DNA of 64,000 bases from Labilibaculum euxinicum. Its GTDB lineage: Bacteria > Bacteroidota > Bacteroidia > Bacteroidales > Marinifilaceae. A program made the position numbers and the translations under genes. This document shows, in pieces, positions 27,575 to 36,540 of the stretch (positions are counted from its first letter, which is position 1; each line of letters begins with the position of its first letter). Below the pieces are notes generated by a model. That model was not told the DNA's origin, searched no databases, and saw only the letters and a program-made list of their open reading frames with translations. The stretch lies in the NCBI RefSeq assembly GCF_009795715.1, contig NZ_WTCR01000004.1:62001-126000 (forward strand). Reading direction: 5' to 3'.

Positions 27575-30157
27575 ATGAAGCACATCATTCTTACCCTTAG
27601 CTGCATAATAATGTTGCTGGGGAGTACAAATCTATTGTCACAAAATAGAATCAATAATATTATAAAAACAGAAAAGAATTCCTATACATTAAATGAATTA
27701 ATGAACCTGATAAAGACTCAATCCGGATACAATTACACGTATCCAACAGATAGTGATCTCAGTCAGAAAACAATTAATCTGGGTAAAAAGGAATATGCAC
27801 TGGATCTTCTGTTAGACAAAATATCTCTTCAATTGCAACTTAAATACAGGATAATTGAGAAGCAGATATCATTTAAAACTATACAAAAAAAAACAGTAAC
27901 CATTAGTGGATATATTCGTGATAAGAAAACGGGTGAAGACTTAATTGGAGCCGCATGTTACATTAAGGAATTAGCAAGTGGAACAGTTAGTAATGTGTAC
28001 GGGTTTTATTCGCTCAGTATCCCTTCCGGGAAATACACGGTTAGCTATTCCTTTTTAGGCAACAAAACAGAAGAATCGATTATCGAAATTGAAGAAGATA
28101 AAGTTTTAACTGTTGAATTAGATAATGAAAGTCAGCAAATAAATGAAGTTGTGATAACCGGAGAAGGTGCTGCCAAAAACATCAAGCGGAATGAAATGAG
28201 CGTTGTAAAACTTCCTGTTTCAACGGTAAAAAAACTTCCTGCACTAATGGGTGAAGTTGATTTAATCAAAGCCATTCAAATGCTTCCCGGCGTAAAACCT
28301 GCGGCCGAAGGAGGAACTGGATTTAGCGTTCGTGGAGGAAATCCGGATCAAAATTTGATTCTTTTGGATGAAGCTCCCGTTTACAACGCTTCTCATCTTT
28401 TAGGTTTCTTTTCCATTTTTAATAACGATGCCATCAGCGATTTAAAACTCTACAAGGGAGATATTCCTGCAAACATAGGAGGCCGGTTATCCTCTTTTTT
28501 AGATATCAGAATGAAAAATGGAAATTCTAAAAAATTCTCTGGAAGCGGTGGAATAGGAACTATTTCGTCGCGCTTAACTTTGGAAGGACCAATTGGAAAA
28601 AATGATAAAACATCATTCATTTTAAGTGGCCGAAGAAGTTATTTGGATCTATTTCTTCGTCTTTCTTCAAATGAAGATGTAAATGACAACATCGTGTATT
28701 TTTACGATTTAAACGCTAAAATTAATCATCGGATTAATAGTAAGAATCGAATATTTATTTCGACCTATTTTGGGAAAGACAAGTTTAAAAACAACGATAA
28801 CCAACTTTCGTTTGGAAATCAAACCTTAACTCTTAGGTGGAATCATTTATTTTCAAACAAACTATTCTCAAACACGTCTCTACTTTGGAGCAAATACAAT
28901 TATGAATTGTCTAATAGCAGTGGAGCTAATGCCTTTATGTGGGATTCTAAACTTGAAGATTTGTCCGTAAAGCAAGATTTCAATTACTTTTTAAATTCAA
29001 ACAACACAATCAAATTCGGAGGAATATTCACCTACCATAAATTTGAACCTGGTTATGCACACGGAATTGGGGAGGAATCTTTTATATCAGAATACAAGGT
29101 TAATAATTCGAATGCATTGGAAGAAGCCCTGTTCGTTTCTAACGAACAAAAAATAGGAGAACGATTAACATTAAAATATGGAATACGTTTTTCGATGTTT
29201 AATAATATTGGAAAAGGTACCGTTTATGATTTTAATAACAATTATGAAGTTACTGATTCTACAATTTACAAATCAGGAAATATATATAACACATATACCA
29301 ACTGGGAACCACGACTTGGAGCAAAATATTCTTTAAATGAGGTTTCTTCTGTTAAAATGAGCTATTCCAGAACCTCACAATACATGCAGCTTGCTCAGAA
29401 TTCTTCAGGGGGAATGCCTTTGGATGTTTGGTTTCCCTCTTCGCCTAATGTTAAACCACAAAAATCAGATCAATATGCCATAGGATATTTCCGAAACTTC
29501 AAAGACAACGCAATAGAAACATCAGTGGAGCTGTACTATAAAAAAATGAAAAACACTGTTGATTTTAAAGATTTTGCCAATCTGCTCTTAAACAAAGAAT
29601 TGGAAGGCGAATTACGATTTGGTTCCTCTGAAGCTTACGGTATAGAATTTATGGCACAGCTTAATTTAAATCGTCTGGATGGATGGTTTGGGTATACCTA
29701 TGCAAGCACCAAACGAACTGTTGCAGGTATTAATAAAGGCAACACCTATCGCTCACCCTACGACGTACCTCATGATATTAAGGCTGCCCTAAGTTATCAA
29801 TTAACGAAAAGAACAAGCATCTCTGCTAATTTTACCTATTCAACAGGGAAACCAATAACCTTCCCAACAGGACGGGCAGAATATCAAGGTGCATTTATAA
29901 AAATATATTCGGATAGAAATTCCTACCGTTTGCCGGATTATCACCGAATGGATTTGGCTTTAACCGTTAAGAATAAGAAAAAACCAAATAGAAAATGGGA
30001 AGGAGAATGGAACTTTTCCTTATACAATGCCTACGGAAGAAAAAATCCTTGGGTTGTAAATTTCGTTCAGGATGAAAATGATCCTAAAAAGATTTATGCA
30101 GAAAAAACATATCTGTTCACTTTTGTTCCTTCAGTGACCTATAATTTTAAATTTTAA
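27575..30157 (+). CDS. TonB-dependent receptor with STN signalling domain
   Basis: 860 residues. Signal peptide 1-22 (ending LLSQ). N-terminal STN secretin/TonB domain about 35-100, carboxypeptidase-regulatory-like domain about 108-190 (ISGYIRDKKTGEDLIGA, FYSLSIPSGKYTVSYSFLG), plug about 215-335 (LPGVKPAAEGGTGFSVRGGNPDQNLILLDEAPVYN), barrel to a C-terminal aromatic (YNFKF). The STN domain marks it as a signal-transducing receptor speaking to FecR. It lacks a SusD partner; the DUF4249 lipoprotein 4 bases downstream takes that place. Ligand unknown. Confidence 0.92.
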   Translation: MKHIILTLSCIIMLLGSTNLLSQNRINNIIKTEKNSYTLNELMNLIKTQSGYNYTYPTDSDLSQKTINLGKKEYALDLLLDKISLQLQLKYRIIEKQISFKTIQKKTVTISGYIRDKKTGEDLIGAACYIKELASGTVSNVYGFYSLSIPSGKYTVSYSFLGNKTEESIIEIEEDKVLTVELDNESQQINEVVITGEGAAKNIKRNEMSVVKLPVSTVKKLPALMGEVDLIKAIQMLPGVKPAAEGGTGFSVRGGNPDQNLILLDEAPVYNASHLLGFFSIFNNDAISDLKLYKGDIPANIGGRLSSFLDIRMKNGNSKKFSGSGGIGTISSRLTLEGPIGKNDKTSFILSGRRSYLDLFLRLSSNEDVNDNIVYFYDLNAKINHRINSKNRIFISTYFGKDKFKNNDNQLSFGNQTLTLRWNHLFSNKLFSNTSLLWSKYNYELSNSSGANAFMWDSKLEDLSVKQDFNYFLNSNNTIKFGGIFTYHKFEPGYAHGIGEESFISEYKVNNSNALEEALFVSNEQKIGERLTLKYGIRFSMFNNIGKGTVYDFNNNYEVTDSTIYKSGNIYNTYTNWEPRLGAKYSLNEVSSVKMSYSRTSQYMQLAQNSSGGMPLDVWFPSSPNVKPQKSDQYAIGYFRNFKDNAIETSVELYYKKMKNTVDFKDFANLLLNKELEGELRFGSSEAYGIEFMAQLNLNRLDGWFGYTYASTKRTVAGINKGNTYRSPYDVPHDIKAALSYQLTKRTSISANFTYSTGKPITFPTGRAEYQGAFIKIYSDRNSYRLPDYHRMDLALTVKNKKKPNRKWEGEWNFSLYNAYGRKNPWVVNFVQDENDPKKIYAEKTYLFTFVPSVTYNFKF

Positions 30158-30161
30158 AATA

Positions 30162-31028
30162 ATGAAACGAATAATATATCTTATCACATCTATATTAATA
30201 CTAAGCTCTTGCACCGAGAAGATGGATGTAGAATTAGACAGCACTTCTACCCGCTTATGTGTTGAAGCCAAAATCACAAATGATTTCAAAAAGCATTTCG
30301 TGAAATTAAGTGAATCGAGCGACGTATTCTTTAACAAAGAAGCAATACCTGTTACTAAAGCGAATATAAAAGTCAGCGATGGCACATCCGATTATCTTTA
30401 TGAAGAAACAAGCCGGGGATATTACGAAAGCGTTACCAAATTTTCGGGAATACCAGGCACAACATACTCTTTATCAATATCCAATATTGATATCGATCAG
30501 AATGGTGAAAAGGAAATATACCAAGCTCAATCCGTGATGCCATTCCCATATGATGTTGATTCAATTAAGATGAATTACGACAAAAGATACATGAATGACA
30601 ATGGTGATAGAAAAGCATATTGGCTTCTTTCCTTGTATTTACAAGATGATATCGAAACAGAAAATTATTATGGTTTTGCCTGCCAAATTAATAATATATT
30701 GGTAAAAGATACCATAACTGAAGTTGTGATAGCCGAAGACACTTTCTTTAATGGAGGCGATTCAAAAGGTGTTGACGTTGGATTTTTCGATCAGGAAAAA
30801 CCCGACGAAATAATTTATGATAATGACAAAATTACTTTAGAAACTTATGCTATGACTGAAGACTATTTTGACTTTGTTAATGAATTTCAAACTATGGACC
30901 AAAAACAAACGCCCATGTTTTCAGGTCCGCCTGCCAACATAAGAAGCAATATTTCGAATGATGCAGTTGGCTTTTTTGCCGTTTATTCCATCACACGCAA
31001 TTCCATCACGGTTAAAACTGAACAATAA
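30162..31028 (+). CDS. DUF4249 outer-membrane lipoprotein
   Basis: 288 residues with lipobox LSSC (C17), then the DUF4249 pattern: RLCVEAKITNDFKKHFVKLSESS, an Ig-like first half (VTKANIKVSDG..., PGTTYSLSI) and a conserved C-terminal part ending in GFFAVYS. DUF4249 proteins nearly always follow TonB receptors of this kind in Bacteroidota and are presumed surface partners of the receptor. Function not established. Ends the sigma-FecR-receptor operon. Confidence 0.85.
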   Translation: MKRIIYLITSILILSSCTEKMDVELDSTSTRLCVEAKITNDFKKHFVKLSESSDVFFNKEAIPVTKANIKVSDGTSDYLYEETSRGYYESVTKFSGIPGTTYSLSISNIDIDQNGEKEIYQAQSVMPFPYDVDSIKMNYDKRYMNDNGDRKAYWLLSLYLQDDIETENYYGFACQINNILVKDTITEVVIAEDTFFNGGDSKGVDVGFFDQEKPDEIIYDNDKITLETYAMTEDYFDFVNEFQTMDQKQTPMFSGPPANIRSNISNDAVGFFAVYSITRNSITVKTEQ

Positions 31029-31032
31029 ATTT

Positions 31033-31063
31033 AAAGAGCACCAAAGGTGCTCTTTTCTTTTTT
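31033..31063. terminator. Bidirectional terminator between DUF4249 and CDGSH genes
   Basis: AAAGAGCACC (31033-31042), loop AAA, GGTGCTCTTT (31046-31055), then TCTTTTTTT on the plus strand. The stem can also serve the converging minus-strand gene, but the T-run on that side is weak. Confidence 0.88.
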
Positions 31064-31506
31064 TATTCTTTAAACCCGATGTCCTTATGGGAGCCATCGC
31101 AAAATGGTTTACTTTTAGAAGAACCGCAACGGCAAAAGTAGCAAGCATTTGCCATTACTTTTCTCTGTCCATCTGAACCAACAAGAGTTATTGGTCCTTC
31201 CATCATAATAGGACCATCTTTAAATACTTCTACTTTGTGCCCGGCTTCAATTGCTTTAACCGGACCTTTTTCACCGTCTTCACGATCGGGACTATTCATA
31301 TAAAAAGACAACGCTCTGGACGGACATTTTTGCACCTGTTTAATGATCTCTTCAGTACCAGCTCCTTTTGCTTTAACCCAAGGTCTTGTCCCCGGCTGAA
31401 AAACATCTGGCAATCCTTTAGAACAAACACCGGAATGAATACATAAATCAGATTCGTACACTACTGTAACCACTCCATTGGAATATTCTTTTTTCGTTTT
31501 TATCAT
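31063..31506 (-). CDS. CDGSH iron-sulfur protein with N-terminal 4Fe-4S-like domain
   Basis: 147 residues in two domains. N-terminal (about 10-70) divergent mono-cluster ferredoxin (Fer4_19 type): CIHSGVCSKGLPDVF and later KCPSRALSF. C-terminal (about 85-145) CDGSH-type domain: CYFCRCGSSKSKPFCDGSH, the C-x-C...C-D-G-x-H ligands of a [2Fe-2S] cluster with one His. Likely a cytoplasmic redox or cluster-transfer protein. The two-domain fusion is common in bacteria; its physiological role is not known. Confidence 0.9.
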   Translation of the reverse strand: MIKTKKEYSNGVVTVVYESDLCIHSGVCSKGLPDVFQPGTRPWVKAKGAGTEEIIKQVQKCPSRALSFYMNSPDREDGEKGPVKAIEAGHKVEVFKDGPIMMEGPITLVGSDGQRKVMANACYFCRCGSSKSKPFCDGSHKDIGFKE

Positions 31507-31687
31507 GGCTCATTAATTTTGATGTTTTTTACTTCACCTATTAATTTACTACATTTTCATGAATATTATTAAATTATTTTCCAACAAATAAAATTACTCC
31601 TTCAACAGCAATCATCTCATTCTGAAACCCCTGCAAAACCAAAGGAAAGTTTCATCTGTGAAAAAATAAATCCAGATAAAAAAAGGA

Positions 31688-31718
31688 CTTGCACATCAAA
31701 AAAAATATCCTACTTTTG
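31688..31718 (+). promoter_or_regulatory. Promoter of tRNA-Trp
   Basis: CTTG (31688-31691), 19-base spacer, TACTTTTG (31711-31718), followed by TCGC. Excellent match to the Bacteroidota consensus; transcript start predicted near 31725, about 38 bases before the tRNA. Confidence 0.72.
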
Positions 31719-31762
31719 TCGCAGACTTTTCGGGAAAACATTTTTGAAAAGACTAATTACAG

Positions 31763-31835
31763 ACGGGTGTAGCTCAGTTGGTAGAGCACTGGTCTCCAAA
31801 ACCAGGTGTCGGGAGTTCGAGTCTCTCCACCCGTG
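31763..31835 (+). tRNA. tRNA-Trp (anticodon CCA)
   Basis: Cloverleaf folds fully by hand: acceptor ACGGGTG with CACCCGT, D-arm GCTCAGTTGGTAGAGC, anticodon stem CTGGT/ACCAG around loop CTCCAAA, T-arm GGGAG-TTCGAGT-CTCTC, discriminator G at 31835. The 3' CCA is not encoded. Monocistronic, with its own promoter and terminator. Confidence 0.97.
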
Positions 31836-31836
31836 C

Positions 31837-31873
31837 AAAAACCTTTCTAATTATTTAGGAAGGTTTTTTATTT
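31837..31873 (+). terminator. Terminator of tRNA-Trp
   Basis: AAAAACCTTTCTAA (31837-31850), loop TTAT, TTAGGAAGGTTTTT (31855-31868): a 14-bp stem with one G-U pair, running into TTATTTTA. Confidence 0.88.
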
Positions 31874-31905
31874 TATAAAAAAAGCGACCATTTCTGATCG
31901 CTTTT
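31873..31905 (-). terminator. Terminator of the 51-residue basic protein gene
   Basis: On the minus strand AAAAGCGA (31905-31898), 10-base loop, TCGCTTTT (31887-31880), followed by more T residues. It faces the tRNA terminator: two terminators nose to nose between converging units. Confidence 0.75.
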
Positions 31906-31911
31906 CACTTT

Positions 31912-32067
31912 TTATAAATTATCCTTTAAGTAATACTTTTCATTTGCATCCATCTCTACAATTCCTTCTCTCAATTTATAGTTTGGAATCTCTCTTTTTG
32001 ATTTTTTTGAATGAAATCTTTTTTTCTTCTCCTTTTGGGGCTGAATTGATCTAATAGTTTTCGACAT
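31912..32067 (-). CDS. Small basic protein, 51 residues
   Basis: A short frame from ATG 32067 to TAA 31912-31914. The product is MSKTIRSIQPQKEKKKRF, then HSKKSKREIPNYKLREGI and VEMDANEKYYLKDNL: very basic first half, acidic/aromatic end, no membrane segment. Its own intrinsic terminator lies 6 bases after the stop, which argues that it is a real gene. I do not recognise the family. The Lys/Arg-rich start resembles small nucleic-acid or ribosome-binding proteins, but that is only composition. Confidence 0.6.
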   Translation of the reverse strand: MSKTIRSIQPQKEKKKRFHSKKSKREIPNYKLREGIVEMDANEKYYLKDNL

Positions 32068-32137
32068 AACTTTAAATTTTAAAAAACTAAGTGTTTACTA
32101 TTATTTGTTTTCTACGCAAAAAAATAAAATAAGTGAC

Positions 32138-32169
32138 AAAAAAAAGATGAACCACTTAATTGATTCATC
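32138..32169 (-). terminator. Terminator of the ABC exporter gene
   Basis: On the minus strand GATGAATCA (32169-32161), loop ATTAAG, TGGTTCATC (32154-32146), then TTTTTTTTG. 9-bp stem with one G-T pair. Confidence 0.85.
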
Positions 32170-32198
32170 CTTCTTATTATTTTTTCAGAATTGAATAC

Positions 32199-34025
32199 CT
32201 ACAAAAGCTGCATATCATACAATTTTTTATACGTACCATTTTTTGCAATAAGCTCTTCATGTTTGCCACGTTCAACAATCTCTCCTTCATGAAAAACACA
32301 AATCAAATCGGCATTTTTAACTGTTGACAAGCGGTGAGCAATTACAACTGAAGTACGATTCTGCATCAATTTATCCAAAGCATCCTGCACTAAACGTTCC
32401 GATTCCGTATCCAAAGCCGAAGTAGCTTCATCCAAAATCATAATAGGAGGATTTTTAAGAACCGCTCTGGCAATACTCAACCTCTGACGCTGACCACCGG
32501 AAAGTTTACCGCCACGATCTCCAATATTAGTATAATAACCATCTTCAGTTGCTGTAATAAAATCATGAGCATTAGCAATTTTTGCTGCCGCTTCCACTTC
32601 TTCCAGTGTGGCACTTTCTACACCAAAAGCAATATTATTGAAAATAGTATCATTAAACAAAATGGATTCCTGATTCACATTTCCCATCAAGTTTCTCAAA
32701 TCCTTCATTTTATAATCCCGAATATCAGTACCATCCACAAAAATACCACCTTTGTTTACATCGTAAAACCGTGGTAATAAATCCGCAAATGTAGTTTTAC
32801 CTGAACCTGATTGACCGACCAATGCTACTGTTTTCCCTTTTGGTATAGTAACACTAACCTCTTTCAAAACATTACGTTCTCCATTGTAAGAAAAAGATAC
32901 ATCCCTGTATTCAATTAATTCCTGAAAAACGCCAACACTTTTTGCGTTCTCCTTTTCTGTAATTGTCGATTTGGCATCCAATAATTGATCGATACGATCC
33001 ATTGCTGCCAATCCCTTTTGAATACTATAAGCAGCCTTTGAAAATTGCTTTGCAGGGTTAATCACAGAATAAAACATAGCCAAATAGGCAATAAAGGCAG
33101 ACGCATTCAAATTACCTGTACCATTAAGAATTAATCGTCCTCCGTACCATAAAACAATTACAATCACCATCGTTCCCAAAAGTTCACTTAAAGGATGAGC
33201 CAGAACGTAACGTCTCATCATGCTATTCATGATCTTTCGGTAATCATTACTCTCAACCATAAACCGATCGTTCATTTTATCCTCAGCATTGAATGCTTTG
33301 ATGATCCGAAGGCCGGATAAAGTTTCTTCAATCGTAGAAAGAATATCACCCATTTTATCCTGTCCTGACCGTGAACTTTTCTTCAAATTCCGGCCAACTC
33401 TACCTATTATAAACCCAGCTATAGGTAGTAATATAAAAACAAAAAGAGTAAGTTGAGGGCTCATAATAATCATTCCCACAAGGTAGACCATAATAATAAC
33501 CGGGTTCTTAAAAAACATGTCTATTGAACTCATAATAGAGTTTTCAACCTCAGATACATCACCTGTTGAACGGGACATAATATCACCTTTCTTTTCATCT
33601 GTAAAATAAGGCAATGGCAAATTCACAATCTTACTATAGATAATCTGACGCATATCACGCACTACGCCATTTCGAATGCTTACACTATGATAAGATCCTA
33701 AAAATGCAAAAGCAACCTTAAACAAAACAATAACCAAAAGAACAAGCCCAACAAACATCAAGGAAGCATCGGTACCATAATTCTGAGTCAATAAATAAGT
33801 ATAATAGTAAAAATTATTGGTTAAGGCATCTGTAGTAAACTCCCATGCAACTTTTTCAGTTACAGGGTCTCCTGAAATACCAAATATGATATTCAGTACG
33901 GGAATCATTACTCCAAATGAAAATGCACCAAACAAAGCAGATAGCAAGTTATAAAAAAACATCATTCCCAAATCCAATCGATAAGGAGGCAAGAATCGTT
34001 TAAGAACCTTAATAAAATTTTTCAT
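32199..34025 (-). CDS. ABC exporter, MsbA-like (fused permease and ATPase)
   Basis: 608 residues from the ATG at 34025; the frame's upstream TTG at 34028 is not needed. Six-helix exporter domain (about 1-330), then the nucleotide-binding domain with Walker A GQSGSGKT, signature LSGGQRQR, Walker B IMILDEATSALD and the H-switch IAHRLST. The type and the single-chain homodimer form fit lipid A/phospholipid flippase MsbA, common in Bacteroidota, but drug or peptide export cannot be excluded. Monocistronic: a purB terminator lies just upstream and its own terminator downstream. Confidence 0.85.
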   Translation of the reverse strand: MKNFIKVLKRFLPPYRLDLGMMFFYNLLSALFGAFSFGVMIPVLNIIFGISGDPVTEKVAWEFTTDALTNNFYYYTYLLTQNYGTDASLMFVGLVLLVIVLFKVAFAFLGSYHSVSIRNGVVRDMRQIIYSKIVNLPLPYFTDEKKGDIMSRSTGDVSEVENSIMSSIDMFFKNPVIIMVYLVGMIIMSPQLTLFVFILLPIAGFIIGRVGRNLKKSSRSGQDKMGDILSTIEETLSGLRIIKAFNAEDKMNDRFMVESNDYRKIMNSMMRRYVLAHPLSELLGTMVIVIVLWYGGRLILNGTGNLNASAFIAYLAMFYSVINPAKQFSKAAYSIQKGLAAMDRIDQLLDAKSTITEKENAKSVGVFQELIEYRDVSFSYNGERNVLKEVSVTIPKGKTVALVGQSGSGKTTFADLLPRFYDVNKGGIFVDGTDIRDYKMKDLRNLMGNVNQESILFNDTIFNNIAFGVESATLEEVEAAAKIANAHDFITATEDGYYTNIGDRGGKLSGGQRQRLSIARAVLKNPPIMILDEATSALDTESERLVQDALDKLMQNRTSVVIAHRLSTVKNADLICVFHEGEIVERGKHEELIAKNGTYKKLYDMQLL

Positions 34026-34060
34026 CAAGTAATTAGTGTGTAAAAATTATCAATAAGCTG

Positions 34061-34098
34061 TAAAAAAACAAGGCTGTAAAAGTACAACTCTTACAGCC
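34061..34098 (-). terminator. Terminator of purB
   Basis: On the minus strand GGCTGTAA (34098-34091), 11-base loop, TTACAGCC (34079-34072), then TTGTTTTTTTA. It separates purB from the ABC exporter gene. Confidence 0.87.
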
Positions 34099-34129
34099 TA
34101 TTTACAAAGTATTAACAAGATTTAATATT

Positions 34130-35467
34130 TTAGATTCCTGTGTAATTCGCAGGACTAATTGCCTTTAATTCAACCTTTAAACTATCATCAATTTCCAAAG
34201 TGTCAATGAACTCAGCAATACTTTCTTTTGTTATATGACTATTGGTACGGGTTAAAGCTTTTAATGCTTCGTAAGGATTTGGATATCCTTCGCGACGAAG
34301 AATGGTTTGGACTGCCTCGGCAACAACCGCCCAGTTCGCATCCAAATCGGCCTGAAACGCTTCTTTCGAAATAATCAATTTATCCAAACCTTTTAATAAA
34401 GATTTAAAGGCAATAATAGTATGAGCAAAAGGAACTCCGATGTTTCTTAAAACAGTAGAATCTGTTAAATCGCGTTGCAATCTGGATATTGGTAATTTTG
34501 CCGATAAATGCTCAAAAGTAGCATTTGCCAATCCAAGATTTCCTTCCGAATTTTCAAAATCGATTGGGTTAACCTTATGAGGCATAGCCGATGATCCTAC
34601 TTCACCCTCTTTAATTTTTTGTTTGAAATAATTCATGGATACATAAGTCCAAAAATCACGATTCAAATCAATCAAAACGGTATTAATTCGTTTTAGATTA
34701 TCGAAAATAGCTCCCATATTGTCATAATTGGAAATCTGCGTAGTGAATTCCTCACGTTCCAATTTCAAAATATCATTTACAAAATGGTTCCCAAATTCTT
34801 TCCAGTCGGTTTTAGGATATGCTACATGATGAGCATTAAAGTTACCGGTAGCCCCACCAAATTTAGCCGAACATGGAACACTTTTCAAGAGATCCAACTG
34901 CTTCTTTAAACGATATACGTATACCTGAATTTCTTTTCCCAAACGAGTTGGAGATGCCGGCTGACCATGAGTACGGGCCAACATTGAAATTTCTTTCCAA
35001 TCATCAGAAAGACTGTCCAGTTTATTAATCAATTCGTCTAAAAGAGGATAATATACATCATGCACAGCATCGCGCAATGAATACGGTGTTGCTGTATTAT
35101 TAATATCCTGAGAAGTTAATCCGAAGTGAATAAACTCTTTGTATTTATGAAGATTTAAAGCATCAAATTTTTCCTTAATAAAGTACTCAACAGCTTTAAC
35201 ATCATGATTTGTTACGCTTTCAATATCTTTAACTTTTTGCGCATCTTCAACTGTAAAATCGAGATATAAACTACGCAAATCTGCAAATAAATCCTTATCG
35301 AAATCTTTTAATTGCGGAAGAGGAACCTCACATAAAGCAATAAAATATTCTACTTCTACCAAAACTCTGTATCGCACCAAAGCATATTCCGAAAAATACT
35401 CTCCTAAAACGTCTACCTTATCACGGTAACGTCCGTCAACCGGCGAAATTGCTGTCAAACTCTGCAT
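34130..35467 (-). CDS. purB: Adenylosuccinate lyase
   Basis: 445 residues from ATG 35467, which gives the family N-terminus MQSLTAISPVDGRY; an upstream in-frame TTG at 35488 adds seven residues and is rejected. Fumarase/aspartase superfamily: signature GSSAMPHKVNPIDFENSEGN with the catalytic Ser loop, and TSQDINNTATPY. Catalyses two steps, SAICAR to AICAR and adenylosuccinate to AMP, each releasing fumarate. A promoter-like TACCTTTG sits 40 bases upstream. Confidence 0.95.
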   Translation of the reverse strand: MQSLTAISPVDGRYRDKVDVLGEYFSEYALVRYRVLVEVEYFIALCEVPLPQLKDFDKDLFADLRSLYLDFTVEDAQKVKDIESVTNHDVKAVEYFIKEKFDALNLHKYKEFIHFGLTSQDINNTATPYSLRDAVHDVYYPLLDELINKLDSLSDDWKEISMLARTHGQPASPTRLGKEIQVYVYRLKKQLDLLKSVPCSAKFGGATGNFNAHHVAYPKTDWKEFGNHFVNDILKLEREEFTTQISNYDNMGAIFDNLKRINTVLIDLNRDFWTYVSMNYFKQKIKEGEVGSSAMPHKVNPIDFENSEGNLGLANATFEHLSAKLPISRLQRDLTDSTVLRNIGVPFAHTIIAFKSLLKGLDKLIISKEAFQADLDANWAVVAEAVQTILRREGYPNPYEALKALTRTNSHITKESIAEFIDTLEIDDSLKVELKAISPANYTGI

Positions 35468-35507
35468 TTCAAAAAAATTAAATGTCAATAATGGTTATTT
35501 AGAAGCC

Positions 35508-35515
35508 CAAAGGTA
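35508..35515 (-). promoter_or_regulatory. -7 box of purB
   Basis: On the minus strand TACCTTTG (35515-35508) matches TAnnTTTG; the -33 element (TTTCG near 35538-35534) is imperfect. Leader about 35 bases. Confidence 0.48.
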
Positions 35516-35600
35516 ATTAAAAGCGATGAGTCGCGAAAGTTTTCAGAGAATGATCTGATGAAACAATGAATCTTATATTTCGCATTTTATCGATAAATGT

Positions 35601-35608
35601 TATTTTTG
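35601..35608 (+). promoter_or_regulatory. -7 box of the EI24-type gene
   Basis: TATTTTTG matches TAnnTTTG, 28 bases before the ATG at 35637; the -33 position reads ATTTC. Divergent to the purB promoter. Confidence 0.45.
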
Positions 35609-35636
35609 TTAAGTCACTTAACTTAAAAAAGAATCA

Positions 35637-36443
35637 ATGAAATTCATTACAGATTTCAGCTTTGGCTTACGAACTTACACCGAAGCCATTCAATATATTT
35701 TCAGAAAACGATTGGCTTGGTTTTTCATATTCCCAATTCTTCTCAATATCATTTTATTTTGGGTTGGCTGGGATTACATTGGTGATTTGGCTCAACAATC
35801 GCAAACCTATCTTGAAGGATGGTTGGATTTAAAAAATGCTGAATTTTGGGGTTCCGGTTTCTTAAAAGCGACCCTTGGGGGATTTATTTGGGTAATATTC
35901 AAATTATTATTCTTTTTGATATTCGCATATTTTGGAGGCTATATCATCATCATTCTTATGTCACCTGTATTCTCCTATTTATCAGAACGAACAGAAAAAA
36001 TAAAAACAGGAAATGACTATCCATTTGAAATAAAACAATTTCTAAAAGACATTGTACGCGGCGTTTTTATTGCTGTTCGAAACTTGCTAATAGAACTGGC
36101 TTTAACGATACTCATGTTTATTTTAAGTTTTATTCCGATAATAGGTTGGATTGCAGCTATATTCCTGTTTTTTATTTCAGCGTATTTCTACGGATTTTCA
36201 TTTCTGGATTATGCAATTGAACGCAAAAAAATGAGCATTACACAAAGTGTTCTGTTCATGAGAGAAAACAAAGGAATCGTAATTGCCAATGGTTTTATTT
36301 TTTCACTCTGCCTGATCGTTCCATTTTGCGGCGTTTCTTTTTCAAGTTTTGCAGCTATTATTTCAGTTGTTGCAGGAACTTTAGCAGTAAATGAAATTTG
36401 GGATGATGACAAATACCTAAATAGAAAATCAAACAAAATTTAA
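35637..36443 (+). CDS. EI24/CysZ-type integral membrane protein
   Basis: 268 residues with several membrane segments: about 28-48 (LAWFFIFPILLNIILFWVGW), 80-115, 135-185 (LALTILMFILSFIPIIGWIAAIFLFF) and 220-250. FSFLDYAIERKKMS between segments and the IPIIGW stretch are typical of the EI24 domain (CysZ-like) family, which includes sulfate permease CysZ. Without cysteine-synthesis genes nearby the substrate cannot be assigned. Confidence 0.72.
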   Translation: MKFITDFSFGLRTYTEAIQYIFRKRLAWFFIFPILLNIILFWVGWDYIGDLAQQSQTYLEGWLDLKNAEFWGSGFLKATLGGFIWVIFKLLFFLIFAYFGGYIIIILMSPVFSYLSERTEKIKTGNDYPFEIKQFLKDIVRGVFIAVRNLLIELALTILMFILSFIPIIGWIAAIFLFFISAYFYGFSFLDYAIERKKMSITQSVLFMRENKGIVIANGFIFSLCLIVPFCGVSFSSFAAIISVVAGTLAVNEIWDDDKYLNRKSNKI

Positions 36444-36540
36444 ACTTAATTGCTATCTTACATATAAGTTCAAATTCCTCCTGTTAATTGTCAGGCTTAG
36501 GTTTTGAATACAATCAGACACAGTAAAAACAAATGCAAAC

